From positions 15,921,219 through 15,985,218 of the forward strand of contig CM030834.1 of NCBI GenBank assembly GCA_018105865.1: DNA of 64,000 nucleotides, in the 5' to 3' direction. The position numbers and the translations under genes are program-made. This document shows positions 13,101 to 25,700 of the stretch, one piece after another; position 1 is the first letter of the stretch, and each line of letters begins with the position of its first letter. The stretch comes from Metaphire vulgaris. Lineage: Eukaryota; Annelida; Clitellata; Crassiclitellata; Megascolecidae. A model generated the notes under the pieces. It ran no database searches. It saw nothing but the letters and a program-made list of their open reading frames with translations, and had not been told where the DNA came from.

Positions 13101-16100
13101 TTTGCGCGACGACAAATGCGCTAACATAAAATCGACAAATGCACGCCGACACTTGGGCGTATTTCGAGCGAAACATGACTGTGCTCCAATATAAAAATTG
13201 CGCTATAAATTAAAAATTATCGGTGCTTTAGTAACCATGGTCCTAATCATAACCCAAAATCTAACCCTAACTCTAAGCCTAACCCTAACCCCAATTATAT
13301 CAACAAATAGCACACAAATGTTGGCATGCAAATGTTGGCACGCAAATGTTGGCACGCAAATGTTGGCGCGCAAATGATGGGTCACGACCATGTTAATGCA
13401 GATGTCCACTCCATTCCAGTGAACATCTGGATGCCTGAGATATGAATATCTCCTGTTGTGTTGCGAATTGCCAGACACAATCCCCTGACTCTATACAACA
13501 AAGTTGACATCTGAGCCATGAGGACATTCACCACACCTCATTAAGCCAATCTGATGCTGACCAAATAGGTGGTTTGAAAAGGCAATGCATAATTTTGTGT
13601 TGTGATGATGATGAGTCTTCTATCCTAAGGAAGGTCCATTTGACTTCTATGTCACCCAAGGATGCAGTAGCTGCTCCAGGATTTGGCAATTGGAGGTCGT
13701 TGGGGGCAACTCCTAAACATGGGGGGCCAACTATTTTTCATAAGCCTGGACTAGCCTCGTTGTTTAGAATGAGTGCACTAAAGCATGTGGGCTACTGGGG
13801 GCCAGACATTCAATAGGGGCACGGCCCCCAGGCCCTCTGGATGAGATGAATGAGATGGCTTTTCATTGCCTTCCTCATTGCCAGTTAGGGATGAACAGCT
13901 TGCCCAAGGTCTCAAAACAATAATATCCTGAAGCAAAAGCTTTATAATGCATGTAATATTTCTCACGCATTCATTTGATCAAATGCTGCTGAGAATTAAG
14001 ATTGATCGATGACAATCACTAAGATTTGCAATAGTATTGAAAATCATTTTGAGGGCTCTAGTTTGTTAATCTATGAGACTTGCTGTTGCAGGTACAGAGA
14101 TGGTATTGAACTGGATTCATCTGACCGGTTGAAAATCAGCTCACCTGATTCTAAGACCCATACACTCACTCTGAATTGCATCGAGGAAGATGACCTGGGG
14201 GTCTATGAGTGTAAAGCAACCAGCAAAGCTGGTGTCTTATCAACAAAAGCCAAATTAATAATCACAGGTAAAAATAAGAGACCGTTTGTCATATGTCGTA
14301 CTAATTGGTTATTAATAACTAAGTTTCAAATTTTGTTAGTAGGATCTCACCTGTGTTAGAACCACTGTACCTCATACTCGTAGAACCTTATGTTTCAATT
14401 TATGGTGTTAAAATCACATTTGCTATATTAATGTCTTTGAGCTTACAAATAAGACATAAAAGCCCTCATTTTTTGATTCTTTGTAATAAAGCTCTCTTAT
14501 ATCTAAAAATGTCTTATCCAAAATATTATAATACTTGATAATGATTTGTAAGTTTGGAAAGATTAATGGAAGCTAGAAAGTACAATGCCTTCATGGTATT
14601 ACCATATCATAGCCCTAAAATTGCTTCGCATGTTAGATTTGGAAGAAAGAAAGAAAGAGCGGGCACCTGAATTTCTCAGTAACTTTAAAGACATTCTGGC
14701 TGTTGATGGCAAGGAAGTCAAGCTGCGACTGCGCATTTCTGGCTATCCAACTCCTGAAGTCACATGGTACTTCAACGGAGACAAGCTTGTAACTACCGAT
14801 TATCATCACGCCACAGTTAATGATGAAGAAGTTTGCTTGATAATCCGAATTGCACATCCAGAACATAGTGGAAAGTACACTTGTTGTCTACGAAACAAAT
14901 TCGGTAGCACAGAAGTCACTGCAACTCTTGCAGTTGCTACAAAACCAGAAATAACTGGTCGATTTGTGGACCAAGAGCGATACTTTGGTGAAGTGGCTCG
15001 TTTCTGTTGCTCATACAAAGGATTTCCACTGCCAGATGTTACGTGGTATCGCAACAAACTTCCATTGACTGTGAGTCCGAGTACTGCCATAGTAATAAGA
15101 GATAATAATGATGATGCCTGTTGTGGTACTCTTTATTGTGGAAAATTGATAATGACTGTTATTGATAGGATTACAGTTATGAATTTAGAATTGAATGCCA
15201 AACACTCTCTTGGCTTCCAATGATGCAGCAGGATCCAGTTTTAGATCTTCATGCTCTTATTGCCAAATCCATAAAATGCCCGGCCCCGTCTGTGCATTCA
15301 GCGCCATATAATCATATATGCCACTGTTTTTATTTCTGAAGGATCAATTTTGTGCCCTGTGGAGTAGTAGTAAGATTATTTTCATGCAGCTGGAGGGTCA
15401 CAGGTTTTGAGTCTGACCCTAGCAACTTGTTTCTTCATATGTAGAGACCTTGGACAAGTTATTTGCCCTAATTGTCCATGCAGTGGCAGTTCCAGGATTT
15501 GGCAAGTGGGGGGGGGGCATTGGGGTGGCAACTTCTAATCATGGGGGCCAACCATTCGTTGTTAGGTATGTAGTATTAAGTATAGGGTCCCAACAGGAGG
15601 GCCACTGGGGGGCAAGGCACTCAATAGGGGGCACAGGCCCCTCTGTGGAACCGCCACTGTGTCCATGTGGAAGGCCATCGGAAACAACCTCACTCACCTC
15701 ATCCCACAGCGAGGAAACCCAGTTAGACCTGCCTTAGGACAGAGAACTCATCATCATAATCATCACCTGCTAATCTGTAGGAGCCATTACACACTACATG
15801 CTCTACACAACCTATCTTGTGCATATATTGCAACTTTGTTTCATTAGTTGTTTGCAGTGTTGGAGTTGTGAAATTTGAGCTGGGGGGTTGAGGACTGAAA
15901 TTCAATTAATGACAGAGACTGAATGTACCCGATATGCGATTTTTGTGAGGACTTCAAAGTTAGCTGGGGGGTTCAATTCCCCCCCCCCTGGCAACTCCAA
16001 CACTGGTTGTTTGTAGTATGTCTTTTTTAGTTAAACATAGACATTCAAATGTTGTAGGATACTGAGAGACTGCGCATAGAGCGAACAGAGGATGAGGTTA

Positions 16101-19100
16101 GCTTAACTATTGCAAAGGTAATGAAGGCCGACGATGGCGAATATCAGTGTCGTTTGGTAAATCCTGCTGGAGAAGCTTCTTGCTTTGCCAGACTCTTTGC
16201 TCAGTATCATGTCATTGAGTAAGATCTCATTTGGTGCTTTTAATTATTTTTAAAATATTATGTTTTTCATGAAACTTTTTCTTATTAGTAAATAATTTAT
16301 GAAATATTTTGCACAGGTATTTTCTTAAATAGGCAGTGCAAATAGTCTGTTGCAAACTGCAAACTATCTTTAGCATTTCTTCATATCTTTAATATGTCTG
16401 CAGTTAATTCAATTAAATAGGTAAACACTGCAGGTGGTGTCATTTGCCATTTTTCCATTCTGTAGGAGGATATTATATGTCAGTTTTCAAATTTAGATAA
16501 TGTAAGCTATTTGGTTCAGTATTGTAAGTGGATCATTCTTGCTTTATTAAAATATTTGATTGACTTCTCTGGGACTCAGCATCCAATGTTGGTTTCAGTA
16601 CTGTAGCTACTTGCTCCTCTCTTCCTCACAACCTCTACTCTGCAGCAACCAACCCTGCATACTTATGCCAGTATTACATTGCATCCCATACATGTTGTTT
16701 CCTCAAGATCTATTTCTTGATCAGTGGAACAACTAAGAATATTCAGCACTTCTGCATTGCTATAAGAAGAAGCAGTGCTTTTTTACTGCTGGAACGTGCC
16801 AGAACGGTGTTTTGGAATATTTTCTTCGATATTTTATAATTTTTTTAAAATTTAAATTTATTTTAGACATTTTATGGTTTTTCAAATTTACCGGTAACCA
16901 GTAAGTTCAGTGTGGTAACCAGTAAGTTCAGTGTGCAATAATCCTCATTTTAATTATAGCTTAAGCCACAGCAGGTTATAATAAAAGTATTATATAAATA
17001 GAATATTTAAAACAAATTGGACATAAAGTTGTGTTCTGGTACTTTTTATTATAGAGAAAAAGTCCTCTGAAGAAGTGCTATATACATTTTTCCATTATAT
17101 TGTTTGGTGTTTTTGTTTAAATTAGAACTGGTCTATACAGTGCATAATTCTTATTTTATTGATTTGAACTTTATTTAATCAGAGAAGATGAAGGAGTATC
17201 ATTGAATTCTGGGTAATATTATAATATTATAGATCAATGTTAGTTGAGCTTTCAGTCTTTAGTGACTGAGGCTATCAGATGTAGTTGTTTGCAGTCAAAG
17301 AAGTTTTGTACCAATCAGTGAAAAATTCAGGCTTCCTATGAATGAAGTCTGGATTTGATTTATTCCAAAATGAGGCTGAAGCTATTTTAATTTTCCAAAA
17401 AACTGTAAATGCCATTTTAGTAACTTTTGGAATTTTGGATTCTGCTTCCTTGTATGCTAAAATGCAGATAGCTTTTCATTTGGAAAATTTGTAATATATG
17501 AATTAATTAATTGTTTTTTTAACTCACAAATCATTCAAGTTGGCATCAACGCATAGTATGGTGTCTATGGAGCATTTTATTGAATATATGAGATTTCCTG
17601 TAGAATTGAATAGTCTCATTCTTTCTAACTCTAATTTTTACAGTTTTGTTCTGCAATAAATTCATTGTGTGCTGGCCCTGCTGGGACAAGTGAAATGTTA
17701 TAGATATAAAATGGCTTCAGCTTTTAACGATTTCTTTAAACCTTTGCACACTAGTTTCTATCTTATATATGAGTTCATGTCTTGCTACATGTAAAGATCT
17801 GCAAGATGGTATAGCTGTCGTAGATCGATGCACTGCCATAGCAACATATTTATTATGCCCTCCTTAGTTGCATGATATGTGTCTTTGTATGCAGTGGCAG
17901 ATTTACATTTTGGAGGCCTGGTACAAATATTTCCATGGAGCCTTCCCCCCCAGTGCCATCGTGGTCACTTAAAGAAGTAAAAATAAAACAAACATCTTTG
18001 AAAAAATGAAACAATTAAATGTCATTTCAATACTAATCCTTGTCCAAATACTACTAAAGTCTAACCGATACAAGAATTCATGTATATCTCCAAAAATAAA
18101 TTACTTTTAAAAAAATAATTAAAAGTCTTTTTAAAAAATTACTATTATTAGAAAAGGGAGGCCCCTAAATTTGTATTTTGAAGGGAGGCATGGTACCAAT
18201 GTACCAGTTTGTACCGTGGTAAACCCGCCGCTGTTTGTATGTGTCCAGCTGAGCATTGCAATATTTTGTCAATTGTTGGTAGAAATTTATGTTTAATGAT
18301 TAGTGCACTCAGATTTCAAGATGCAGCTTGCTGGTAGTTTTTCTGACACAGAAAAGTGTGTAAAGTGTGGTGCACAGTTGAATTGGTATTATAAAAATAT
18401 TGAATTTTGCTGAATTAGCCGATTGCTGTAAATAGTTAAAACGAACCGCCAGCCTGTATGTGTGGTGTATAATCAGTACTCAAGAATCAGAAAAAAATCA
18501 GCACTTTATACTTTAGTACTGCTTTGCTGTATAGACTGGAGAACTTTTAAATGCATGAAATGTTGAGGTATCTTTAGGGCTCGTCCACAAATGACGTAAC
18601 GTGCCTAGGGGGAATGGTCTGGGCATTTGTTACAAAGTGTGATGAGGGGAAGGGGGTTCCGTAAATGTGACATAACGCAACACAAAATTTTTAAGTGACG
18701 ACCTTTTTCTTTTTTTTTGCTTGTCAGGGTATTTGGAGAGGGAAAAATACAAGTATGGCCTTTTTCTTTACTTGTCAGTATGTTTGGAGAGGGAAAAAAT
18801 AGAAGGATGAATGACCTTTTTTTGCTTGTCAAGGCTTTTCGGAAGACGAAAACGGGGGTCGGCCCGTTGTTACGTCATATTTTAGGGGTCTGACTTTTTG
18901 TTACGTCGCGTTAGGTAGGGAGGGGAGGGGCCAAAAAGTGTCAAAATTGCATTACGTCGTTTATGGACGACTCCTTATTCCATTTTCACAGTCAAAATGT
19001 TCTATGATTCTTGGTCACAGTCTTGTTAATGTATTATTTGTTATATTTAGAAAGAATTTATAAATGAAAATTACCCAGCTCAGGATTAATCCTAACAAAG

Positions 19101-19704
19101 AAGAATTAATTATGCATTGACAACAGAATACATTAGATTTTTTCTCTATAGCTGCATTATTCCCTTTTAATGTATAGCTTATTTTGTGTAGAAGCATGGA
19201 AGTTGAATGTTACTGATCAAAATGAGGATATTTAACCTTGTTTGTATTTTGTAGCCTGACTCTGTGATGACTAAATTCTAAATATGTATGCAGTTGTGCG
19301 TTGATGCCACTTAGCAAGCATAGCATGTATGATAATTACTTTTTGACTGCTTAATCAGCTTTATTTACTTGCCTAAATTAAACCAGGAATCTTGATGAAG
19401 GACCAATCACCTATGCACCAAGTTTCACAAAGAGACTTCAAAATCACGACGCCCTTGTCGGGACACGAGTCAAGTTTGTGTGCAAGGCCATTGGCGATCC
19501 ACGGCCGACTATTCAATGGTAAAAAGTCATAAATACCACTTATTTCAATTTTAAAATGTTCATGATGATACTGATAGAAATAACTGTTTGATAAAAGGAC
19601 ATCCTTTATAATAAAGTTCACAAAAATTATCAACTGCAATATTTGCAGAGAATGTAACTGGTACAGTGAAATTAGTGATGAATGTAAAATTGTGCTAGAG
19701 CTTT

Positions 19705-19746
<42 letters not shown>

Positions 19747-22700
19747 TGATTTTAAGTGGTTTAGGAGGCTAAGTAAGCCTGTTTGGAAACCACTGGTGCA
19801 ACTTTGTGCACACTTACTGATATCTGTCTTATATCACGATGGAAAAATACCGTAAATCGTGATTCAATCTCCTACGGGCTTAGTCTGATTATTGCTAGGC
19901 TTTTTCCGTTATCAATGCATAATAACTTATATCAGGTTTAAAGATGGACAACTGTTGAAGTCAAGCGAGAGGATAGTCATGGTTGCTGAGGATATTGCCT
20001 TCCACTTAATCATTAACAACGTTGTTGAAGACGATGCAGGAACTTACAAATGTGTGTTGACTAACAGTGCCGGAGAAATCTCGTCTCAAGCTCTTCTGAT
20101 TGTTGATTGTGAGTTTTCTTATCTGAGTACTTCTGGTCTTTTCCAATCTCTTAATGACCTAACTGATGTTCAAATTCCAGTAGCTTTTCAAGTGCGTTTT
20201 ACTGCTTGAGTGAATTACAGTGCAGAATTAAGTAGCAGTATACGATGTCTGACCAGAAGTCTAGCAGGAACTTAGCTGGAGCTGTTATGCAATAACTTTT
20301 GAAGGTTGCTTACTTGCTAATTATTATCTGGAAGTCTAAGACGTCTTATCATGAAAGTTGTTCATTATCGTCACCAGATCACCAGCAGTAATAAGAACTG
20401 ATTTAAGTGACATACTGTATGAATGAATCGTACAAAAAACATATGAATTAAATGAATGTTCAGGGTCAGGTTGTTGTCATTTATATAGTTTGACCAAAAG
20501 ACCTTAACATTTTGGAACCATAACACCAAAATGATTCAAATGATGATACTGCATACAGCAGAACTTCATTAGAGTGGACTCAGTTATGACATTCAGTATA
20601 TTCAGTTATAATGTACCGCAGTGTACCATCCCATGTGTTGCATTACCATATTGGATGGTATTGGATATAACATAACTCAGATATAACATACTATATATTA
20701 CAGACTACTGTATAATGAATGCATCAGTACCGTGTGTTATATAAATCAGAGTTAACAAATAAGTCAATCAGTCTGTAAGGAAGTAACATCACCAGAAGGT
20801 GGATCAGAATATTCCTAAAGGCCTTAGCAGAGCTGTAATTTAGCAAAACCTAAAATGGTAAATGTTAGTTCAAGTGAGGTTTTAGTATTCAAAAGATGCC
20901 TTTAATTGTGTCCATTGTGTGAATGATATTTGGTAGAAGGAAAATTTTGCAAGGAATTAAGCCATTTTGAAGAGAACAGGAATTTTGATTCCTTATTTGT
21001 TTGATGTTAAAACAGCTGATGGAGATAGAAAAATATTTGATTAGAGGTCCTCAGTTGAGGCACAGTGTGCACATGCACCATTGAAACTTTTGAGAAATAG
21101 CTGCGTTAATTGTCGCAATTGCATGAGAAGATATGAACACTGTAGATCATTTGCTCAAATGACTTTTCTTCATGAAATTTGGTGTTTGTTCTTAGATGGT
21201 TTTAAATTAGACGAAACAAACTGTAGGTCTTTGTCTAACATTGTCAACTTGATTTGACAGCCTTAAAAAAAGAAGATGCTTTGTCACGAAGAAAGCAAAA
21301 GGAGTCTGAGGACAGACGTTTGCCGCCAATAATGTCACTGGACAAGCCAGTCTTAAAAAATGTTGACTACTACAGCATGGAGATTTCTTGGCTGCCAGCT
21401 ACTTTGCCAAGCAAAGCTGTGGACACGCCAATCTGGTTTGTCTGCACTCTATAATTTTGCAGCAATGCAATTTTTGATGTATTATTTTACAGCCTTCTTA
21501 TGTCTTAGCTTGTGAAAATGAAACATGTTTTCAAATTAAAATTTGTATTTGTGGAGGCATAACTATTTTGTTATATGATCGGCTTTTCAAACAATTTCCA
21601 CTGACTGTTTGAAAACTAATAATAATAATAATAATAATCTTTATTCGTGACAAACACATCATCAAATAGTACACAAACAAAGAATAATATCCAGTGCCAT
21701 TATAACAATTTCTTCTTCAACTTTTAGCATAATATTATAGAATACTGTGAGACTATTTAAGAAGGCCAATATGAATGGTCTCCTTAGAATAGCAAGGTGT
21801 CATTGAAACAATGCAAATAAATCTGATTTCTTCCTTGAGCCACTGATATTAGCAATTTCTTCAAAGACTATTTTAGAAATCAAGGTTGCCTAAATATATT
21901 CTGGTGAACATATCTTCATCGGATGCAATAACTATGGTCAATAGTTTCGTTATATCTAAAATTGACTATTGCAAAAGCCTACTGAGCCTAGTAATTGGAA
22001 TACTTTTTCACTTTCAGCTTGATCATCTTCAGTCAGCGTTTAATGTTACTGTGCACCATATTTCCAGAATACATATACCATAATACTTCTTGCACAACTG
22101 TCTTTTGTGTCTGCTTAATTCAAAGGTCTCACTGGCTTGACCCCCATTATTTTGCTGAATTTGCTAGCTTGCTTCTCCAAGAATTTTGTCATATTAGTTT
22201 TGACATTTTGCCATCATAAGGAGTAGCAGTTATAAGTGTACAGGAAATAATTGTTTTAAATGTATTGTAGCTATATAATTGAAAGGAAGGACTTGGCCAG
22301 ATCTGGAAATACAGATTGGGTTCAAGTATTTAGCCGCATTCCAGACACGACATTTACAATGGCCGGTTACAATCCAGAGAAAGACTGCTTGTATAGAATT
22401 CGAGCAGAGAACGAATACGGTGTCTCAGAGCCATCAATGTCCACAACTCACTACGGAAGGACAAGTATGCAAAATAAATTTTTTGTGTCGTCTTATTTTA
22501 TATTATGTTTATCACGAGAGTGTAAGCAATTGTTGAAATGTTTCTGCAAATTTTTATTACTTTTGAAATTGTTTTTGTCTCAGCAATGAATTTTTGAGAT
22601 GTTTAGCCTCATTTGGCAATGATTAATTTTTGGTCTGTCGTTTTACATGCATTCTGCTTCATCCCTTTATCCTTACGTTAAATGAAATAAATGGCTGCCA

Positions 22701-25700
22701 GCTTTAAGACTTGTCAAAGACATGTCATGAGATCTTATTTTAGGCCCTACCATTTTGTTGAACAATGGTAAATTATTTACTGATGTATTTTATCCACTGC
22801 AGAGCCAGCTCGTTTCAAAACTGGTAACTTTATCTAGATTTTGTGTTAACATGCACCACTGATTTTTTAGTGTCACTTTTTATTGGTGTTCGTAGTAGCT
22901 ATGCTAGTAGCAATGTCAAGGATAATATGCCAAATTAAGAGGATTTAATGCAATTAGTATGATTTGGGATGGAAGACAAATACTGTTGCATGGACTTTGG
23001 TCTTCTTGCTTTCCTGTTGGTAGGCCAACAAATTCCAACTGTAGTTTAGTTCATAATTGAGACTGTGTTTGGGTTAAATTTAGCATTTCTTCTCTGATTT
23101 CTGATATAATTTAAGTATTCCATAACTTTTGTTTTTTTGTTTTATTTCTTTGCTAGAAAATGTTGCACATTAGGTAAATAGTTTGCACTTTGTTATTGTA
23201 TATAGGTTCTGTAATACCAGTCACTATTAGGTGTAGATGAGCATGAATTATGAGTGCACTGTTTGGAATGATTTGCACTTATGATGCAGTGCTGCACAAC
23301 ATCATAGTTCAATATTTACTTTTCCATAATAATTAAGAAATGTGCTACTGCAATTTCAGAATTGGCTAAAGCAATTTTCTTATTTATCTTGTATTTATTC
23401 TTTGTATCAGTTTAATTAATTATTTCACTAGTTGCTTATTTAGGTATGATTGTTAGATCCTGATAATATCTTGTGTGAATAATTAGTTTATAAAGTAAAT
23501 ATTGCTTATACTTATATGAGCACTTGTAATTAGGTACAGTACACTACTTTCATTACTTTCATTCAGTTTTCAAAGTTGTAACTCTGATTTTCACAGAGGT
23601 TTTAAATTTATCAATCTATTTTACCACAAATGACTGTTTTGGGCCATAAGTATCTTTTTGGAAAATGATTTTTTACATTATTTAATTTTATAGTTGGCTA
23701 AAATTTTAGTCAGATATCCTTCCTCTCTTGTGAAAATATGACAGGTATTGTTGTGCTATTCCATTTATTCGATGTGTTTGTTTTGACTGTTAGCCTTCAA
23801 CAAAACACAAAAGGTTGGAAATTCCTAAGACTATTAAATGCAGGCTGCATTTGTGTTAGTGTTTTCGATCGCTTCGTTTGAAGAAGAATTGTAAAGAATA
23901 TTATTTAATGACTAAAAAAATCAATTTATTTATGTTTTGCATTTGCTTTAGTTGATGAAATTAGGGAAGACATGGCAAAAGTGAAGAAAGAGATTAGATT
24001 AGAAAGAATTCCACCTCGTGCTCCTAAAGACAAGCCAATTATTGCAGAGGTCAAAGATGAAGATGCTTTAGAGTGAGCTTATTTCCTGAGATATTATCTC
24101 ATCTAATCACTAAGACTGACCTTTGTATTTGATCTTGATGCTCTTAATGCTTCCTTCATTCGGGCGACATCGTAACCCAGCTCAATCACTTTTTCATCTT
24201 GTCTTTTTGCTGTGAGCTAACTAATTCACCAGGATCATTGTAGTGCTGTTATTAAATCCATCACTCATTTCTGATTAATGCCGTATTTTTCTAATATAAT
24301 CTCATCTTAAACTTCTATATCGCCACTTAATAATGCACAGGAGTATCAGCCGATAGCACACTGAATCAAAATCATTTAAAGATCCAGGTCAAATCCAGAG
24401 TATCTGCTGGATGATGGGTGACAGTCTATGGTGAATGAGCAATGCCAAAAAGATGAGGGTTTTAATCTTGTTCTAAAAATCTGTAATGAATTTGCAATGG
24501 GATTATGCTGAAGCAATAAGTTCCAGAGTTTGGGCGCGGCCACTGATAAAGAAAGCACTAGTACGAATAACTGTTTGAGTATGAGAAAGGGAGAGAACTA
24601 TTGCAGGTGAGGATTTGGTTTAGTACCTGTTTGTTTGTACAGAAAGTTTTGAAAGGAGGCAGCTAGGTTCTTTGTAATAAAGTGTTTTGTTTGCATGGAA
24701 GCAGATTTTAAAGTATATCCTTTCTTTAATTGGAAGCCAGTGGAGGCCCTTATGAACTGGCGTTATGTGCTCACATTTTGAGGTTTTTGAAACTACCAGA
24801 GACAGTGAATGTTGAACTCTTTGGAGTTTAGCAAGGTTGGATTTGGAGATACCAAAAAGAAGGGAGTTGCAGTAATCAAGATGACTAGTCACTAAGGCAT
24901 TTGCCAAGAGCATTAATGCAGGTTTATTGAGAAATTTCCTAATACGATACAAATCACAAAGGTGATTTTTCATCCCTAAGTACAGTTTTTAGTTTAGCCT
25001 CTGAATAATTACCTATCGGGGATGCTATATGAATGCTGTGAAATTATTTATTGTTGCTGTTATGTGAAAACCAATTCAAGAAAATATCTGCTAGCAAGAT
25101 TTTTTCACAGAATAGAAATTTCATGAGAAATGTCTAAAATGTGTATATTGCAATTGCATGATTATTATTGCAGCTTATGAAGGATATATTGCTATTGTTC
25201 GTGAAGATTATAGTATCTATAAGTCCTTGTCACATTTTGTATGTTCAGAATATCATGGATTGCAGCTGAACTGCCGGACTATGCAGTCATCACTGATATT
25301 TACTATGTTGTTGAGAGACGTTGTCCACCAAATAAAAATTGGATGGAAATTGCATCCGATGTCAAGGACACGACATTTGTCATGAAAGAATATCGTCCTG
25401 AAAAAGACTACATGTTTCGCGTTCGAGCGGGCAATGAGTTTGGAATTAGCGAACCATCAATGAGCTCCACAATCTTTGCAAAACCAGGTACATTGCAGTT
25501 GTCATAACTGTAAAACTTGGGAGGTCAAGATTTTTTTAAATATTAAAGTTTTTCATTGAATGTATGCTGCAAGAAAAGGAAGATATGAAGCATATCTTAC
25601 ATTTTCTATTCAAGTTAATGTGTCGAAAATAGTTTCTAAAACTCTTGAATTTCTTTTCTATTTAATTGTAAATTAAATGGTGGTGTTTAGGTATGGTCTT

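Noticed and set aside
13255..13300. True telomere or chromosome end
   Set aside because: Only a short irregular CCCTAA-like stretch inside a 326-bp mobile element, with a host gene on both sides.
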